Assembly: GCA_023078555.1 (NCBI GenBank)
Contig: CM041201.1
Coordinates: 7,075,172-7,139,171, forward strand
Direction of reading: 5' to 3'
DNA length: 64,000 bases
Source of the DNA: Ulva prolifera
Lineage: Eukaryota; Chlorophyta; Ulvophyceae; Ulvales; Ulvaceae
Shown: positions 23,909 through 36,690 of the stretch, piece by piece
Layout of the letters: each line of letters starts with the position of its first letter
Position numbering within the stretch: position 1 is the stretch's first letter
Program-made: the position numbers and the translations under genes
Notes under the pieces: generated by a model
The model's input: the letters and a program-made list of their open reading frames with translations, nothing else
What the model was told of the DNA's origin: nothing
The model's database searches: none

Positions 23909-24820
23909 TTTCACTGGCGATGGCGTGACGTTGTCCACAACGTCCTTCTCCAAACTTCTGGAACCGGAGTGCGAAGTCTCGATCGCACTTGTGCAACCTT
24001 GGACGAACGTTCCTGCCAGGCTAGGCAAAGTGTTCTCATCCGAGGCATTTTGATCGTTGGAGACGACTGAAGCGCCAGACCGCGATGGGGCGTGGCGTTT
24101 GGTGTGTCTCCATAGCTGGCAGCAGTGCCGCATGCATGGTCACTGAGTTCACAGCAACTCTTTCGCCGTACAAAACGAGCTGGCACAATTCCGATGTTTA
24201 TCGCGGCTGAAAGATAGAGTCTACAGGCAGGATGTCGTTTTGTAGGTGTGGGGAACCGGCGTACGCATCTTTGCTACATCTCGTGTCTGGAAGGAACAGT
24301 TGAACTGCAAGTCTTCAAGGGCGCATGCATCTTTAGCCTGTACCGAGAACTCGAGCATGATATCATCCTGATGCTGTCCCCATGGGGGTTTGCTTAGGAT
24401 CTCGACGTAGACATCCTGAAAGCCCACCACGTCCCGACACCCCAGACTCCCCGGAGCCCGTTCCACCACCGAAGATGCCCGCCGTGACTCAAGGTGTGCG
24501 CCTACACCTATATTTAAGCCAAGGTGACAAGCTCCGCGGCGGGCGTGGTAGTTCGTCGGCATGCATCAGGAGATCGGCCAGGCTCACACCATCTGCGCGC
24601 GCAAGAATGTCTCACCGGGATCGGGGCATCAACGCCCCGTGCTACGCCAGCAGCCTTGAACAGCTGCACCTCTGCTGTTTCGAGCACACCTTCGGGGTAC
24701 AGGCCACCTCTTGAGGCTCGCTGCGTGCCCATCCGTGCACGAACGATGCACGGCACTGCGCGCCATTCCAAAGCCATACGCTGTGTGTCCGGAGGGGCAT
24801 AAACAAAACTCTGCAGCTAC
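23909..24820. other. Unresolved region with possible minus-strand exons
   Basis: Minus-strand frames around 24700-24620 (GGLYPEGVLETAEVQLFKAA) and 24430-24222 (GFQDVYVEILSKPPWGQHQD, ending at a stop near 24221) look coding but match no family I know. They may be exons of one gene that starts upstream of 24790 and diverges from the CHIP gene. Confidence 0.3.
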
Positions 24821-27583
24821 ATGTGTCTTGAATCGCTCGATCGCTGTTTGGCGCACCCTGCCAGCCCCCGGGGAGATCGATCGCTGAGTCACCTGTGCGC
24901 CCCTGCAGCGGACACACACAGGGCCGAGCAGATCAAGGCACAAGGGAATCAGCTCTTCAAGCGAGGCAAGTATGCCGCAGCCATAGACATGTACACCGAG
25001 GCCGTCCTACACGATCCAGAATTGCATGTGCTATATGTGAATCGGGCACTATGCTACCGCAAGCTCAGCAAGTGGGAGCAGTGTGAAGCAGACGCACGGA
25101 CGGCGATCGAGATCCGTCGCGTCCAAATAAAGGCGCGTCCATCGCGCCTGACCCCAACGCACAGTCCATGAGCATGCGGGTAGGCCCACGCATCCCCTCC
25201 CCTTCCCGCGCACCCTCTGCTCGCACCACCGCCCCCCCTCCAGGGCTGCGTGCTCATGATTCTGCGCGCCCTGCTAGACATACTGCACATGGCAAACTGT
25301 GCTCATGAGTGCACATTGATCTGCGTGCAGCCCACGTGCCTTACCAGCCGCGTACGTGCTGCACGCTGATGCATTTTCCACATGCACCATCCCCTCGTTG
25401 GGCGCATGCCTCCGATCAGGCCGGGGAACGCCCTTCAGTGCCGATATCCTCAGGGGGCGGTGTGGGAGGCGGTGCCCGCTGCAGCCAGCCCACACGTCGA
25501 GTGCCTGCCTGTGACCAGCAGAGGACGCAGCCCCTGCCAATGGTGGCCCCCTCAGGCCCCCCCAGGCCCCCACACAGCCAAGGCCATACGGGCCTTCAGT
25601 GTGTGGATCAGAGGGGTCAACGGCGGAGCGGCGGAGCGGCCAGGGACACAGAAGCGGGTCTCGGTGGCTCTATTGCTGGAGGGGATGTGCGTGTGGGTGC
25701 GGGTGCGGTGGCCTGTATGCGGTGTGACAGTCCCGGCGTTTGGGCAGCGCCGCGGCTGTGACTCCACGGCTACCCGGCACATTGCAGCCTGTGTGGCAGT
25801 CCCGTGCGATACAGCTTGTGTGGCGGTACTTTTGGCCTCGCGAGCGTTATCCGGTGCATCGCGCTCGAAGCGGACGCGACCAGATAGCGCATGCATGGCG
25901 CTCTCAGTGTTGCGCGGCTGTGTGGTGTGCCTGCGCGGTGAGTGAGGTCTGCGCCCCAGCCTGCAGGGCTGCCTGTGTGTCTTGGCTGCAAGCCAGATCC
26001 ACCCCCGGGGCGCCCTGGACACCAGCATGGGCCCCCGCCGCAGTCGCAGAGCGGCTGCTCCGCTGGGCTGGCATGGGGTGCTCTGCTAGGTTGCAGGGGG
26101 CAAACCATGCTGCAGAGGGCTGCTGTGCTGTGCTGCGCTGATGTGTCGTGCCGCAGAGGACTGCTGTGCTATGCTGTACAGGGCTGCTGGGTGCTGTGCT
26201 GCCGCGGGCTGTTGCGCTGTGCTGTGGTACTGGGCTGTGCCACGGTGCTGTGCTGCAGAGGGGCCCTTTGCTGCGGGGGGGGGGGGGGGGGGGGGGGGGG
26301 CTGTGCTGCAGAAGCATGCTATGCTGTGCTGTGCTGCAGAGGGGCTGCGGTGCTGCAGGCGTACTACCTGCTCGGCGTCGCGCTGCGCCACCTGGAGCGG
26401 CACGAGGAGTCGTGCAAGCACCTGGAGCGCGCGCTGGAGGGCGCCATCGAGGAGCAGGACGCGATCAAGGACGAGATCTGGCGGGAGCTCGCGGCGTGCA
26501 AGTACGCGCAGTGGCAGCGGCGGGCGGACGCGCGGCGCGCGCAGCGCGCGCGCTTCCGCCGTCGCCTGGGCGCGTTCATGGATGCGTACTTTGCAGCGCA
26601 CCCGGAGGTGCGGCGGCCGCGCGCTGTGCTGGGTGCTGCTGCGGTGCTGGGGCTGGGGGTGTTGTCAACTGCGGGGGGTGTGCGTGGTGAGAGCTGGCGA
26701 CTGTGCGGAGGGCCGGCAGCAGGACGGCTGCATGGGGATGTGTGTGTTTCAGCTGGGCCTTGTGGTGTTGACAGCAATAGAGTTGGAGAGGCGGACGTTG
26801 TAGTGTGGTCAGTGAGACTGCGGGTGGTTGCCGATCGAAGCGTTGAGCTTGAGGGAGACAATTCAGAGTGCACGTCGCTGCCAGGCTGTGCACTTCATAG
26901 CCCTCAACTTCAAGCTGTGACTGAACAGAACAGAGGGAGCGGTTTGTGCAGGACAAGGGTCGGGCTGAGGATGAAGCAGCAATGAAAGCAATGATGTATG
27001 AGCTGCAGGAGCTAGATGCGGCCGATGAGGCTGACCATGGTGCGCCCCCTGTGCCCTCGTCGGTCCGGATAAAAGATTGCCAGTGCACACTGCTGTGCCT
27101 ACACTGGCGACATAAGGTCTGCCTCCAGAGCTGTCTCAGTCACTCGTGGTGTTTTGGCCCAATCCTGTGGCGCATTCAACAGCTGCTAGCATGTGGAACC
27201 GGTCGAATTCATTTCTTGTTCGCGAAGCTGAAAGGTAACGTCTTGCGTATGCTGCAGTTTACACGTGCACTTTGACGATGGAGCCCTTCAGGGACCCAGT
27301 GGTGACGCCAGATGGCAACTCGTTCGAACGGACTGCGCTGATGGAACATCTGCAAAAGGCACGCTCTGCCTCTATTGGTGATGTTGGCATGACTTTACCT
27401 GCCTCGGCGCGGCCGTCCTGATGGAGGGTCGGATTTGTGTAGGTTGGGGAGTTCGAGCCGTTGACAAGGAATCCATTGAAAGCGGACGAATTGATTTCCA
27501 ATCAACGATTACGGCTGGCAACGCAACAATATCTAGATGAACATCCGTGGTCGTGGGGTGAATGCATTGATATGTCGTACTAG
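24821..27583 (+). CDS. STUB1: CHIP-type E3 ubiquitin ligase (TPR plus U-box), plant-like
   Basis: The first recognisable exon (to 25132) holds a TPR: EQIKAQGNQLFKRGKYAAAI, VNRALCYRKLSKWEQCEADA and AIEIRRVQIK. The next (from 26359) continues AYYLLGVALRHLERHEESCK, then IWRELAACKYAQWQRRADAR, matching plant CHIP. A helical linker, KGRAEDEAAMKAMMYELQEL, follows near 26952. The U-box is split over two exons: FTCTLTMEPFRDPVVTPDGN, then EFEPLTRNPLKADELISNQR, ending HPWSWGECIDMSY with the stop at 27581-27583. CHIP binds Hsp70/Hsp90 tails through its TPRs and ubiquitinates misfolded clients. The intron 25133-26358 appears to use a GC donor. The start at 24821 is the first ATG in frame, but an upstream exon is possible. 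Confidence 0.88.
26275..26300 (+). repeat. Poly-G tract (26 G) in a CHIP intron
   Basis: It is an uninterrupted run of 26 G on the plus strand, embedded in about 250 bases of CTGTG/GCTGCAG-like low-complexity sequence (about 26100-26350) just before the 3' splice site. Confidence 0.9.
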
Positions 27584-28173
27584 TGTTGTGCTTGTGTGCC
27601 GTTCGAGCGATCGCTGCTGTCTGCGCTTGGTGCTATTAGTGTCTGATTGCCGGACCTGACGGACACTGATGACATCACGTACGCTCCCGACGATCAGTAG
27701 CTGTGGGCGCTCGTGCAATTTGGACCAGAAGTCGCAATGTACAAGATCAGCCCTGATCCGGCATGCCCGACGTGTGTAACCAATTTTTCCTGAACCCGAT
27801 GGTTTGGCGCCGTCTTCCCATGCATGGTGCCCTTGTAGATCACTGAGCCGGATTTGCTCAGCGCACGTCTGGCAAGTTGAAGCCTGAGCGACCGCACTAA
27901 GCGGAACGAGGAGACAAGAAGAACGCATCATGGACTGTGTGTCGCGTTCAATGCGACGGTGCACTGTGCACAACACAGCTGTGTCGTAGACGCAAGCCAG
28001 ATCAAGAATTCTTGCAGAGTTGCTCTGAAATGTCATAGATGCAGTCTGATGAGGTCATGTTGGCGCATTATAAGTGGTCGCGGCCCTGATTGATCGCGTG
28101 GTTTCCGGTATTCCAGTCGGCAGCTCGGTTCGTGGAGGTCGCCACAACTTCCTCCGCCGGCCTATCGATTAAA
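27584..28173. other. Spacer between CHIP and CLASP
   Basis: This is a 590-base spacer with no recognised coding segment or repeat. It should hold the CHIP 3' UTR and the CLASP promoter. Confidence 0.4.
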
Positions 28174-31100
28174 ATGCAGCTAGACGAACTCATTCAACGC
28201 CTGGATGGTCCCGCTGGAAAGGACACTAGCTTTCTGGCGGAACTAGAGGTATGGTTGTTACGGAGGCCGCATGAGGACGCACACAGTGGCTTGCTCCGAA
28301 GTTTTCTGCGCCTGTACCTTCAGGTGATGTTTTCATGGCCATGGCATGTGCAGGAACATGTAGGCAACGACAGCCTTTCAAAGGAGCAGTTCCTGCGCGT
28401 GCTAGATGGACTTGCGTGTCCAATCAGAGACATCAACACCAAAGTACGTCGACACATGATTGTTTGTGTTTATCGACCTGCGGATGTACGAGTGTTGCCG
28501 CGGAGCCCGTGGCAACGGAATTATCGCTGTTTCGTTCGTTCAGTCACAGGGCAACACCTACCGGTTTGCCAAAAATCTTCAACGTAGTCCGGCGTACAGG
28601 TCTCGGCAGCCGCACTCAAAGCCATGCTTACATTGGTATCAGCTTCCCCAGAATACGTGGGGGGTTCGCAGCTCACTTCCATACACAATTTGACTGTGCG
28701 ACACCTCTGCCACTCTGATGTGACCTATAGCAGGGGTTGAAGCTTGGGCCAGCCAAGTGCTGAGGCAACATGTGCGCTGCAGATTGATCGGATGGGAGAT
28801 GCGAAACAACCAGTGCGGCAGGCCGCATGTCAGGTGATTCAGGCAATTATCCTCACGCACAGCTTGCCAAATATGTTGGAACGCCTCAGCAAAGCATTTG
28901 AGCATAAGAATCACCGTGTACGGGAGGCGGTGCTTGAGATCATAAAGTCACATCTGCATCAGCAAGGCCTTGCAGACATGACGAATGCAGATGTGAGCAA
29001 GCTGCTCCTGCCAAAGCTTGTCGTGACCCTGTCAGACAGTCAGGCATCTGTGCGTCTGGCTAGCCAAGAGACCCTCACTGTCCTCTACTCATGCATCGGC
29101 GAACCTTTCATGCAAATCCTGGAGAAGCACTCCATCCGGCCTGCGCAGATGCGTGAGCTCGCTTCTCGCTTTGAGAAGGCAACAGCCGTCCCGAGCATGG
29201 CAGGATCAGAGAGCTCACAGTGCGATTTCCTCCTCCAGTACCTAGGGCTGATGCCTAGATGCAGACATGCCAATCGGGTCACATCATGCGCGAGCCGTGC
29301 ACTGATGGCGTCACTGTGATAGGGGGTCCCTGCTGCAGGTCCGCTGCATCTTCGCATCATACACAGCATCACACACAGCATCACACACAGCAGCCAAGGC
29401 CGAAATCCGCTGGTCGGCGCAGTGTAGCTGCATCGAAGCTTGCCAGCAGCTCCGTCGGAGAGGAGCCTGTTGCTGCTGTCCATGTGTCCTCTGAAGCTGA
29501 ACTGATGCACGAGCTTGGCACGATCACCCGTGAGCTGGGGGCACACGATGACTGGGAGAAGCGCATCTCCGCCCTCAAGCGCCTGCATGGCCTTGCCATT
29601 GCAGATGCAGGCTCGTACCCAGCGTTCGCTGACCATCTACGGTCCAATCTGCGCGAACCACTGGCAGCACAGGTTGCGGATCGCCGCAGTCAGGCACGTG
29701 CCCACATGCCCCTGTCGACTGCTGCTTGACAATGCTCGGACGCAGCATGCTTCACCCTGGGGCCCTGCTGTGTAAAGCTAGGCCTGCTCAACCCAGGGCC
29801 AGGTGTGATGTGCAGGTGGGCAGGGTGGCCTATGCAGCATTGGCAGCATGTGCACATGCATGCGGCCAGAAGTTTGAGCACCTGGCGTACACCCTCATCC
29901 CTGAGCTCTTTAAGCAGCTCGTTGTCGCGATCGTCGTGGTCGCAGAATCGACCGACGCGTGCATGCGCGCCATCGTCAGCAGCTGCCACTCTGGCCGCAT
30001 CCTCAAGCTCTTCACCGACGCGCTGCTCAATGACAAGAACCCGAAGCTGCGCCACCGCTGCGCTGAATACATGCATCAGGCGATGCAGGAGTGGCCGACA
30101 AGCGCATTTGGGCGGGAGCAGCAGCAGCTCATGCGCATGGGCGTCACCAAAGCCATCGAGGATGCTTCCGCGGGTGCCTTCCTCCCTCCCCCCCTCCCCC
30201 GCCCTGCCATGCGCACCTTCCTGCCCTTCCCCCCACCTGTGATGGTGAGAGCTGCAGCCACACTGCATGCACTCGCTAGCTACACGGCATGAGCCCTCCT
30301 TGTCGCTTCCACGCTCGCTTGGGCACACAGCTGGCCACACAGACCCGCAAGCCCTCCACGACTCTTGTGCTTTCTATTCCAGTGAAGTGTACACGCGGTC
30401 AAGGTTTGTTGATCTACGCATGCACATATGTCCAGACACGAAGCAGCCTGGACGGGTGATCAGGTGTGGGGCGGTGTGCTGCAGAGACGCGTGCGATCGG
30501 CCGCTCCCTGTTCCTCACATTCGCCGGCACGTTCCGGGAGGAGGTCGGGGGCATCCTCAAGAACGTCGACCCTGCGACCGCGCTCAAGCTGCAGCGGTCG
30601 CTGCGTGACAGCGAGACCAGCGCGCCCGCCTCTCAGGGCGCCTCCGCCCGCGGGCCCTTCGGGGGCCTGTCATCCGGCGCCCCCTCCAGCCGCGGCGTGT
30701 CTCGCCCCGGCGCCGCCCGTGCGGGCCGCGTCCAGACGCCGCCCACAGACCCGTATGCGGGCCAGCGCTCCCGCCCGCCTTCGCACAGCCCAGGCATCAA
30801 GTCTCGCTACTCTAGCGCTCCCGGCATGCACTCCGATTCGCGCCATGGTACGCCGAGCATGTCCGTGCGACTCGAGACGAGCCCCTGCCGACCCTGTGTT
30901 CATCGGTGTCCACACACGTGTGTCCGATGTCTGTGTGTGCTCCCAGAGGCACATTTCCCCGCAGTCTACTTGCAAGGAAGTGGCACGGCCTTCTCGGCAG
31001 CGCTGACTTGGTGGTGCTCGTGTGTTGTTTTCACGCAGACAGTTTTTTCTCAAAGCGGTATGGCTCCTTGCGGAAGCACGGCATCTTGCGTGCAGACTCA

Positions 31101-34100
31101 GACGGCCAGCCTCTGTCCATCGGTGCTGCGCTGTCGCAGTACGCGGCCGCCAAGTCCCCGACAGGGCCACTCTCGTGGTCGATCGCGGTGGCACTCTTCG
31201 AAGCAATCTCACATGCAGTGGAGCACGCTGCTTCAACCAGTGGCGATGGCGCTGCCCTGCTGCGACCCCACATGATGCAGTACGTTCCTGCCACCTCTCC
31301 CCCGGCATCTGCCGTTTGTGCTTGGACACCCCGCGACAGCTTCCGCAGCTCTGTCGGTTTGTGACACTGCACCCAGAAGCACATGTTCAGTCGCACCACG
31401 TGTCATGGTTGCCCAACGCCCGCATCTCATCCTGGGGCATACCGCTTTCCGGTACTGTGTACCGTGCGTTGCTGTGACCCTTCAAAGCCTGAGCCAGCAC
31501 GCCTATGTTGTCAGCCACGCGTGCTGCGAGCGAGTGGCGACCGCTGCCATGTGCATGCAGGCTCAAGGTCGCGCTGACCGAGGGCCTCGAGCGCAACCAC
31601 TCGAAGGTGCAGCTCGCGGCGCTGGACCTCTTTGCCACGACGTTCCACTTTGGCGGCGAGGCCTTCGAGGAGAGCACGACGGCGCTGCTGCCGCAGGTGC
31701 TCGCGATGGGCAGCTCGCGCAACCACCAGATGCAGTCGAAGGCCGTCGCGCTACGCGAGGACCTCGGCCGCCGCCTCTCCGCCGACAGCCTCGTCGATGC
31801 CATCAACTCGGCCCTCGTCGTGGTGCGCTGCTGCTAGCCATGTGGACCTGCCATGCGGCATTTTGTTTCCCTTCTTCTTCTTGTTTTCTTCTTTCTCACA
31901 GTTCCTCTTCACTGGTGGCCGCGGCTCCATCAGGCGTAATGTGCTTGAGCACTCAGTGCTTCATAAGCCTCGGCTGACACTTGATGCCGTTGACATTCGT
32001 CCATTGTCGGGGTCGTGTTTCCAGTCAGCCAGACTAGCTGAGAGAAAGCCACCTAAGCCGCCGCGGCGGCAGTGCAGTGTGCTCATCTGGAGAGCAGCCG
32101 TCAGCCCCGATCGCATGCATGGCGTTCAGTGCAGCCCCGTTGTAACGAGCACCACTGGCGGTGAGAGTGGTGCCGCATGATCGATGAAGGATGCAGTGCA
32201 TGCACAATGGCTCGGCCTGGGCAGACCTGACCCGCAACACCCTCGATGTGTGGCAGCCAACATGTGCAGAGCGTTGCGTGCGTGCAGACCAAGCTGTGGT
32301 ACGTCAAGACGGCGGCGTTTGAGCTGTTCTCGGACCACATCGGGCGATCGAAGCCTGCGGGCGTGCCGACTGACGCCAAGGCGCTGAGTGCGCTGGCGAT
32401 GGAGGCTGTGCAGCACGTCACGAGCTCCTCGGCGGAGGTCAAGGCCGCGGCGATCCGCGTGCTGCATGTCATGCATGACATGCGGCCGGACCTCGTCGCC
32501 CGCACGCTCTCCGCCCAGAACACGACCAACGCCGATCACGAGGAGGTCTTGCAGGTGTGCCCCTTTGGCCATGCAGTCAGATCAGTCGTCTGTGCCTTGC
32601 CGATGTCTGCGTCCTGCAGCCGGGGTGCAAGCGTAGGTGTTGCCAAGTGGGCCGTCGGCAGCCCTTGCGACATGGAGGCCGAGCACCACTGTGTCTGGCC
32701 TGGCGCACCAGGCATGGAGGACTGCTGTGGCCACGGTGGGTGCTCCGAGCGATCGGAGAGGCCGCTTGCTGGTCTCGGTGACGTCTGGGGTGCCCCGAAA
32801 ACATCTCTGATAGTCCCTCATGCTTGTGTCTACCAGGGATTTTGGTGACACGGTGTCCCTGAAAGCAGCCGCATGTCGAGATGGGGGCCCCGCCTGTGTG
32901 CACGCCTGTCGTTGCACCCCGCTGGAGCGCCCAGCCAGCTTCGTGCTGATGGCAGGCAGCACATGCAGACTGTCCGAGAGGCGATCCCGAGCATAGACCA
33001 GGACATCAGCGCACATCTCTCCCAGCGCGGCAGCAACGGCGACGCCTCCCACGCCTCGCACCCCCGCGGCGCCGTCAGCCGCGCCGCCTCGGCCGGCAGC
33101 CGCGACGAAAACCGCGCCCCGAACCGCGCGGAAACCCCCGGCGCCGCGAAAGGCGGCGTCGCGCCGGCGAATGGCAGCCCCGGCAACGGCTCGGCGATGG
33201 TGCTGACGGAGGCTGAGCAGCACAAGGTGATGCGGGAGCGCATGGAGGGGCTGCTGCAGTCGATCAACGACACCCCGCGCAACTGCGCGCCGGCGCTCGT
33301 GCAGCTGCGCAAGGCCGTGCGCGCCGTGCCGTACGAGGTCTGGGCGGTACGTCCCGCGCTCCGGTCTCGCCGACCGAGCCGGCGGCCTTCCCCCTGTTTC
33401 ACAAACTGGTCTAGACAAACTGAGTGAGCTGGTCTAAACCAACACAGCAAGATCGGAAGTCTCTCATAATAGCTGACCCCTGTGCACTTGCTTCCCTGTG
33501 GCTGACGTGTGGACTTCCCACGGGTGGACCTCTGGTGCTGTCGCTTGGGGACTGTACCGCAGGAACGATCGTGGTGAGCCATTCACATCGGCGTGGGCAG
33601 CCTGCTTGGCGGTTGACTCGGATATCGGAGACACAGGCGGGGTGGCGTGTGTGCAGGAGCAGGTGCAGCACGTGGTGAGCATCTCGATGAAGCTGCTGCT
33701 GCTGATGTACTACGAGGTGCTGGAGGACGCGTGCCGCATGCTGATGGAGATGATCAAGGCGCACACGCCGCTGCTGCAGCCATACATGCAGCCCCTCATC
33801 GACTGCCTGCTCGACGTGTACAACGCGCTGCCCGTCGAGCAGCAGCCGAGCCTCATGAAGCACGTCGAGCGCCTCATGGACTTCATGGCGCAGCACATGG
33901 AGGTGCACGCCCTCATGGAGGTGTGCCCGCCCTCTGCCCTGCTGCTCCCCGCGTACCGGCTGCCACAGCTCCCTACCTTGCGGCTGGAATTCATGCACCT
34001 GCCACGGCACGCACAGATCTGTTGTAGTCCATCAGGCTGTGCAGCGTCTGCTGAGCATTGCTACACGCCCTCTGTGGGCGGAATGCTGTGGTTGTGCCCA

Positions 34101-34927
34101 GTTCATTGTGAGGATATCGGTCCATAGTATCACATGATGCTTCGTGGTGGATGTGCTTTTGTTCTCTGCTATGAGGTCATGTGTGCCTGTGTGTACTTTT
34201 TATCACCGCCGGCTGGCGTCGGCACCGGCCGCACCGGCTCAGCTCAGCTTGCGTGCTGTGGGTGCAGTACTACATCGCGAAGTTCCCGGCGCCCAAGACG
34301 ATGCAGGCGGGCACGGCCAACACGAGCCGCAACTGCCTGCGCAAGATGGCCATCATGGCGCGCTACACGATCATGCGCTGCAAGGGCAACCCGGAGCACG
34401 AGCAGGACCTCCTCGACCTGCTGCCCGGCCTGCACCGCACGATGGACACCGACTGCGCGGCCGTGCGCATGCGCACGACCGAGATGTGGGTCGCCGCCTT
34501 CAGCGTCCTCGGCTCCCGGTGCGCCCCGCTGCCACACGAGCTGCCCCTCCTCGTCACCCGCGCGCGGGCACCGGCGTCTCGCCACCTCGCGCCGGCGGCG
34601 GGTGGCGGCCCTCCTGAGCGCCTGCGCGTGCGGCTTGGTGTGCATGACTGGAGCGCAGGGCCTGTCTCATTGATGCGAGTGTGACATGCCGGGCCTGGGC
34701 TGTGCACGGTCGTGTTGGGTATGCCGTGCTGGAGTGGTGCGCGAGGCGGTACGCTGGTGTGCAGGTTGCAGCCGTACATGGAGTCCCTGTCGTCGTCGCA
34801 GAAGCGGATCATCAACCTCTACATCAGCAGGATGAAGCCCAGCCCCAGCCTCATGGCTTCATCGGTGGATCAGGACACGGCCCGGATAGCAGCGCCCGCG
34901 AGGCACTCCCCACCGGCGAAAACTTGA
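28174..34927 (+). CDS. CLASP: CLASP-family microtubule-associated protein (TOG/HEAT repeats)
   Basis: A gene of about 12 exons or more encodes HEAT/TOG arrays. The start ATG at 28174 gives MQLDELIQRLDGPAG. Key segments in order are IDRMGDAKQPVRQAACQVIQ and VREAVLEIIKSHLHQQGLAD (first TOG), LKRLHGLAIADAG and FEHLAYTLIPELFKQLVVAI followed by ESTDACMRAIVSSCHSGRIL (second TOG, the CLASP signature region), and a Ser/Pro/Arg-rich linker (about 30600-30870) such as PSHSPGIKSRYSSAPGMHSD, probably microtubule-binding. The C-terminal TOG holds YYEVLEDACRMLMEMIKAHT, TSRNCLRKMAIMARYTIMRC and YMESLSSSQKRIINLYISRM. The stop is at 34925-34927. CLASPs promote microtubule rescue and, in plants, cortical array order. 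Many intron borders are only approximate. Confidence 0.88.
29356..29393 (+). repeat. Short tandem repeat in a CLASP intron
   Basis: About three copies of a 13-base unit, CATCACACACAG with small variations, lie next to a probable intron end. Confidence 0.7.
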
Positions 34928-35143
34928 GCCCGAACCGGCGGCAGCATTTTTTTTTTGAACGAGACTGTTGTGGCCTCGGTTGTACTGCTGTGCGTGGGAA
35001 GTGAAGCGGTTGCCGCCCCAATGCTAGGGGCAGAGTGTGATGCGCCGTGAAAAAAGAGGCGGATTGTGGTCAGGGTGGCCGGCTCCGGCTGAGCTGCCAG
35101 AGTGATGTGGCCCCGAGGTTTCGCATGTAGATGCGCAGTAATG
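34928..35143. other. Convergent 3' spacer between CLASP and the hydrolase
   Basis: The two genes end toward each other across 216 bases. An eight-T or longer run occurs at about 34948-34956. Nothing else is visible. Confidence 0.5.
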
Positions 35144-36690
35144 TTACACAGGTAGCAGGTGCTTAGCGAAGAACTCCTCCACTACTAGGTCCATGGCGGC
35201 CGTGACCTCGTGATATGCGCCCGGCTCTATATGTGTCTGCAGGTTGTCTTCGCAGCCCCAGTGTCTGTAAGCTTTTTGACACTCTGCAAATATGTCCGGG
35301 AGCCCGTCGGCACGACACCGCGGGTCCAGCTCGCCGTTGACGACCAGCAGCGGCCGCGGGGCAATGCATGGCAGCGAGCGTGCTGCGTCATACTCTTCAA
35401 GCAGGCCTGGCAGCAGCCTGTGCCACACATTCTGCACCACCGCGGCATCTGCTCTCTCCTGCACACAGCCGTCCAGCTTCAGCGAGCAGTGTCAGCTCAC
35501 CAGCGCTATGGTGCCCCCGCGTATTCCCAGCGAAAGGTCCCACAATCAATGCCATCTGCCAGCCCGCACAGACGCGGGACTGCCTGGAGATGGAGGGAGA
35601 GGAGGACACACCTTGCCGCACTCGCTGCAGATCTGGTTGAACGCATGGCGCAGGCTGTCCACGCGGTCGTGGTACGCATTGTTTGACAGGTGCCACTGGA
35701 AGCTGTGCACGCCGATCATCGGCGCAGCCGCGGCGACGCGGGGGTCTATCGCGGCACACAGCCACGTGTGCATCCCCCCGAGGGACACCCCCGCCATGCC
35801 GATGCGCTGCGGGTCGACGTTGGGGTGTGCAGATAGAAAGTCCAGCAGGGTGCACAGGTCGCGCACGTTGTCCAGCAGGAACGGCCGCTCGCCACCACTC
35901 GACCACGCCCTGCACCCCACAGCCACGCATCTCCCGCATGACGTCACAACGCGTCTGCCGCAATTGACACCCTGTGCTTCACACGCCGGGGCATCCACTG
36001 AAGCACACTCACAAACGCCTCCGCCTCCAGTTGAATTCATCCCACACCCGCACACCAAAGCAGGGCCGGGTGCTACAACCAAGGAGCGGCAGGAGGTGCA
36101 CACCGGTACACAGCGTCCTGGTACTGCACGAACGGCGTGCACGAGCTGCTCGGGTCGGTGCGCTCGCCGTGGTAGCGGCAGTCGATGGCAGCTGTGAGGA
36201 AGCCGCGCCGCGCGTGCGCCTCCATGCGCGGCACCATGTCCGCCGCACACTGGGCCGTCGCATGCAGCCAGATCACCACCGGCAGCCGCCGCGGCCCCGG
36301 CTGCCCCTCCCCTCCGGCCCCCTGCGCCTCGGGGGCCGCGGCGGCGCCGCTGTCCGCAGTTCCGTCTGCGGGAGAGGGTGGGGCTGTGAGGCCGTCTGGG
36401 AGGTAGGACTCGTGCCAGAGGAGCAGCAGCGGGATGGTCGCGTTGCACGGCTGCACGGCGCCTGCGGCGGGGAGGGTGGTGCGGTGCTGCTGGAAGCCGC
36501 CGGGGAGTTCTCCGGCGGCGGCCTGAGCGGCGGCGGCGGCAGCGGTCCAGTCGCGCGCGCTCGCGGCCTGCCGAAGCGTGCGCGACTGCTGCCTTGCGAG
36601 TGCGGAGGACGAGGAGCGGGATAGCTGGTGCGCTCGTGGGAGGTGCTGGCTGCGGCTATCCGTGGCTTCAGTGCCCTGCAGTGGGGCGTG
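35144..36690 (-). CDS. Alpha/beta hydrolase (dienelactone-hydrolase/peptidase-like fold)
   Basis: An N-terminal exon (to about 36090) has LPVVIWLHATAQCAADMVPR and FLTAAIDCRYHGER, the core beta strands and an HATA loop in the oxyanion-hole position. The next exon (about 35910-35635) gives LLDFLSAHPNVDPQRIGMAG followed by VSLGGMHTW, where the serine in GVSLGG is the nucleophile, then AAAPMIGVHSFQWHLSNN. The last exon has RPLLVVNGELDPRC, supplying the acid, and IEPGAYHEVTAAM, supplying the histidine. It ends KHLLPV. The complete Ser-Asp-His triad suggests an active esterase or peptidase, but the substrate is unknown. Upstream of about 36450 the frame continues as an Ala-rich segment (RTLRQAASARDW), and the first ATG is not identified. 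Confidence 0.82.
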
